A program made the position numbers and the translations under genes. A stretch of DNA of 64,000 bases. It comes from Leisingera aquimarina DSM 24565 (GTDB lineage Bacteria; Pseudomonadota; Alphaproteobacteria; Rhodobacterales; Rhodobacteraceae). The notes below the pieces were generated by a model. That model had not been told where the DNA came from, made no database searches, and saw nothing but the letters and a program-made list of their open reading frames with translations. Position 1 is the stretch's first letter. Every line of letters begins with the position of its first letter. The stretch spans positions 1-64,000 of the forward strand of contig NZ_AXBE01000011.1 of the NCBI RefSeq assembly GCF_000473165.1, read 5' to 3'. Positions 62,437 to 64,000 of the stretch are shown in pieces.

Positions 62437-62467
62437 AACCTAATTCCTACAGCACCTAGAGCTTCAA
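62437..62467 (-). promoter_or_regulatory. MerR-type promoter of the P-type ATPase
   Basis: Minus strand: -35 TTGAAG (62462-62467), 19-bp spacer, -10 TAGGTT (62437-62442). Dyad within the spacer: CTCTAG-GTG-CTGTAG. Located about 30 bases ahead of the ATPase ATG at 62404. Confidence 0.82.
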
Positions 62468-62600
62468 GTGGTCAAACCCGTTTTTTCGCTACACGCTCAA
62501 ATGCGCCGTAAATGCGAGGGTCCGACCTCTGGCTTGTGGCGAAACATACCGTATGCCAGATTGCCGACGGGAAACAAAAAAGCAAACGGCAGAGGTTCAG

Positions 62601-62873
62601 ATGCAGAAACGAAATGCGGCAATCGTGGCCACAATGCTAATTCTGGCAGGATGCTCTTCCTCTACCAGTGTCTCCGGCAACGCCGCAACGCGGGTCGGAA
62701 ACGTGCCTGACGCCGTCGTTGATCTCGCGGCTCCGGGACAAAATCTTGCGTCTGCACGGCTTCTGCCTGAAGACGGCTGCTACTGGTATGAGCATAGCGG
62801 GCCAGTTGAAACCACGTTGCTGCCGCTTAGAACAACGGCGGGAAACCCGATCTGTTCGAAACCGGCGGCATAG
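62601..62873 (+). CDS. Small lipoprotein
   Basis: About 90 residues. Lipobox: AAIVATMLILAGCSSSTS. The mature part carries RLLPEDGCYWYEHSGPVETTLLPLR with two Cys. No family recognised. AGAGG precedes the ATG. It is divergent from the P-type ATPase and convergent with an L,D-transpeptidase, and its Cys/Tyr-rich core hints at a periplasmic surface role. Confidence 0.65.
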   Translation: MQKRNAAIVATMLILAGCSSSTSVSGNAATRVGNVPDAVVDLAAPGQNLASARLLPEDGCYWYEHSGPVETTLLPLRTTAGNPICSKPAA

Positions 62874-62895
62874 TACAGATCATGAGACCTCCGCC

Positions 62896-63561
62896 TCAAC
62901 TCTGCGCTGTGATGCCGTCTTCGGCCTCGTATAGAAAGGCCGTCGAACCAGGTTCCACGTTTGGGTAGAGATCGTTGATATGCGCCATCACCATTCGGAC
63001 GCATCCTGAACTTGCCCTGCCACCGATCGAACGCGGCCATGGCGTTCCATGAATACGCAGGTAGGTATCGCGGTTTCCGACATACAAATAGAGAGCGCGG
63101 GAACCTAACGCGTTCTTCGGGCCTGGTTCCTGCCCATCTGCATACTGGGAATAGGCCTCCGGGTCGCGTTCGATCATGGATTGAGTAGGCGTCCAATGCG
63201 GCCACTCAACTTTTCGCCGGATGGTGTAAGTGCCAGGTTCGTACAAATTGCCACGGGCTATGGCCACACCATAGCGCATGGCGGTTCCGCCTTCTTCAAT
63301 GTGGTAAAGATATCGCGCAATGGCATCGACATGGATGTCCCCCGGCACCAACCCGTCGTTTGCAACGACCCGGGTCGGAAGAAAACGTTGATGCAGCCCC
63401 CATGGATTAGACGTTGCCGGATCATAGTTTGGCGGTGTGATTTGAGCGTCCCAATTTGCTTTCTGAGTAGCGGTCGGCCAAGATCCTGCATCCACCGTTC
63501 CTGCAATTGCGGTAGAGAACAGTGCTGACGAACTTGCGACAAAATGGCGTCTCGTAATCAT
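62896..63561 (-). CDS. Tat-exported L,D-transpeptidase (YkuD domain)
   Basis: 221 residues. Twin-Arg signal (MITRRHFVASSSALFSTAIA). YkuD domain: YHIEEGGTAMRYGVAIARG, YLYVGNRDTYLRIHGTPWP and catalytic Cys in SSGCVRMVMAHINDLYP. Similar to ErfK/YbiS-type enzymes with the HGT and SSGCVRM motifs. Controlled by the MerR-type promoter at 63610. Different from the lipoprotein enzyme at 59480. Confidence 0.9.
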   Translation of the reverse strand: MITRRHFVASSSALFSTAIAGTVDAGSWPTATQKANWDAQITPPNYDPATSNPWGLHQRFLPTRVVANDGLVPGDIHVDAIARYLYHIEEGGTAMRYGVAIARGNLYEPGTYTIRRKVEWPHWTPTQSMIERDPEAYSQYADGQEPGPKNALGSRALYLYVGNRDTYLRIHGTPWPRSIGGRASSGCVRMVMAHINDLYPNVEPGSTAFLYEAEDGITAQS

Positions 63562-63942
63562 ATCTGAGAATTCCTCCTGTGCCGTTTGCTTACGTCGAAT
63601 GACCCCACTCCGATAAGAGCTACAGCTACTAAAGGGTCAAGGGGTTTCTGAGGTCGCGCATAGATTTCTGGACCGGAAAATTTTCGCTTACTGTCCCAAA
63701 CTTGCAAGAACACCGTGGGTAGGGAAAATTTGTTCAATTCAACACGGGGCGGTCTATGACAGCGAAATTGAATGGTGGACTTTGGCCCATCGCGCCACGC
63801 GATGGCTTCGATGGCAGGGCGAACATCGGCCTGCTCAGGACACGGCTTGTTCAAGTGCTCTGATCTGAGAGACGTCGAAGATGTACAAAAATTGATTCAG
63901 AGCCATTTTTGAATGCTTATGCCGCGTCCCGGTATCATGCCG
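63562..63942. other. Spacer upstream of the L,D-transpeptidase
   Basis: About 380 bases. Contains the MerR-type promoter at its lower end. The remainder has a minus-strand frame without start signal (up to about 63854) that I do not trust as a gene. Confidence 0.4.
63610..63640 (-). promoter_or_regulatory. MerR-type promoter of the Tat-exported L,D-transpeptidase
   Basis: Minus strand: -35 TTGACC (63635-63640), 19-bp spacer, -10 TATCGG (63610-63615). Dyad in the spacer: CTTTAG-TAG-CTGTAG. About 50 bases ahead of the ATG at 63561. Confidence 0.82.
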
Positions 63943-63999
63943 ATTGACACGCAGATCTTCGAAATGGATGTGGCGCGGCTCTCGTGCTGTGCCAAATAG
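63943..63999 (+). pseudogene. merA 3'-end remnant
   Basis: Plus-strand reading IDTQIFEMDVARLSCCAK then TAG. It resembles the C-terminus of the MerA at 30642 (AQTFDMDVGQLSCCAG): 10 of 18 positions agree, including the terminal Cys-Cys. No start or rest of the gene lies in the window upstream. Either a remnant of a lost mer operon or the tail of something larger in another phase. Confidence 0.5.
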
Positions 64000-64000
64000 G

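Noticed and set aside
63558-63854. 98-residue minus-strand frame upstream of the L,D-transpeptidase
   Set aside because: Overlaps the MerR-type promoter, lacks a start signal and any family resemblance.
1-64000. CRISPR arrays, rRNA operons, tRNA genes, riboswitches
   Set aside because: No regularly spaced short repeats, rRNA blocks or convincing RNA folds were seen on reading through both strands.

Overview
The window reads as a high-GC alphaproteobacterium of the Rhodobacteraceae (Roseobacter group, Leisingera/Phaeobacter/Ruegeria-like). The basis is gene style, the density of overlapping ATGA junctions, a bet operon, BCCT and NCS1 transporters, an MntR next to a PhnCDE-type operon, and protein sequences that look roseobacterial. 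This is recognition from the sequence, not a database result. An integrase, an IS630 copy, a mer operon, gene remnants and a dispersed intergenic repeat mark it as accessory DNA (plasmid or genomic island).

Layout. 0-5.1 kb: 5-formyl-THF cyclo-ligase (cut by the window edge), nitronate monooxygenase, LysR, and a divergent CoA-transferase/acyl-CoA dehydrogenase pair. 5.4-12.7 kb: a minus-strand operon of N-carbamoylsarcosine amidase, N-methylhydantoinase A and B, a frameshifted GlxA/AraC regulator and an NCS1 permease, ended by a clear terminator, with a divergent LysR. 13.9-16.6 kb: two TSUP permeases around a GntR/FCD regulator and a small broken gene. 17.4-22.1 kb: betA-cupin-betB-small ORF operon with a divergent LysR. 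22.6-24.6 kb: a ferredoxin-adenylate cyclase-Rieske fusion, a LysR remnant and a DUF6494 protein. 24.9-28 kb: a tight MarR(Cys-rich)-Mrp/DUF971-Nfu fusion operon. 28.4-34.2 kb: mer operon (merT, merP, a Cys-Cys membrane protein, merF, merA, CcdA-like, MFS) with divergent merR and a YnfA-like gene. 34.5-35.1 kb: short tyrosine recombinase. 35.4-45.6 kb: BCCT transporter, GlxA-type regulator, creatinase, LysR, creatininase and a PotABCD-type ABC importer. 46-50.8 kb: PhnCDE-type ABC transporter plus diheme peroxidase, divergent from MntR with a recognisable MntR box. 50.9-52 kb: IS630. 52.1-64 kb: a metal/envelope module (CDF exporter, transglutaminase-like protein, ZntR/CadR-type MerR, two SCO proteins, DsbB, DsbA, PCuAC, M23 peptidase, DUF411, two L,D-transpeptidases, Zn/Cd/Pb P-type ATPase, lipoprotein).

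Two themes tie the window together. First, sarcosine-yielding catabolism: choline to betaine (betA/betB), creatinine to creatine to sarcosine (creatininase, creatinase) and the N-methylhydantoin/N-carbamoylsarcosine route all occur here, with matching transporters. Second, metal handling: besides the mer promoter, four promoters between 53.8 and 63.6 kb share a MerR-type architecture (a -35/-10 pair separated by 19 bp around a CTNTAG-N3-CTGTAG-like dyad). This suggests one local MerR protein controls metal export, copper/thiol chaperones and cell-wall remodelling together. This regulon and the redox-domain cyclase fusion are the most unusual things in the window.
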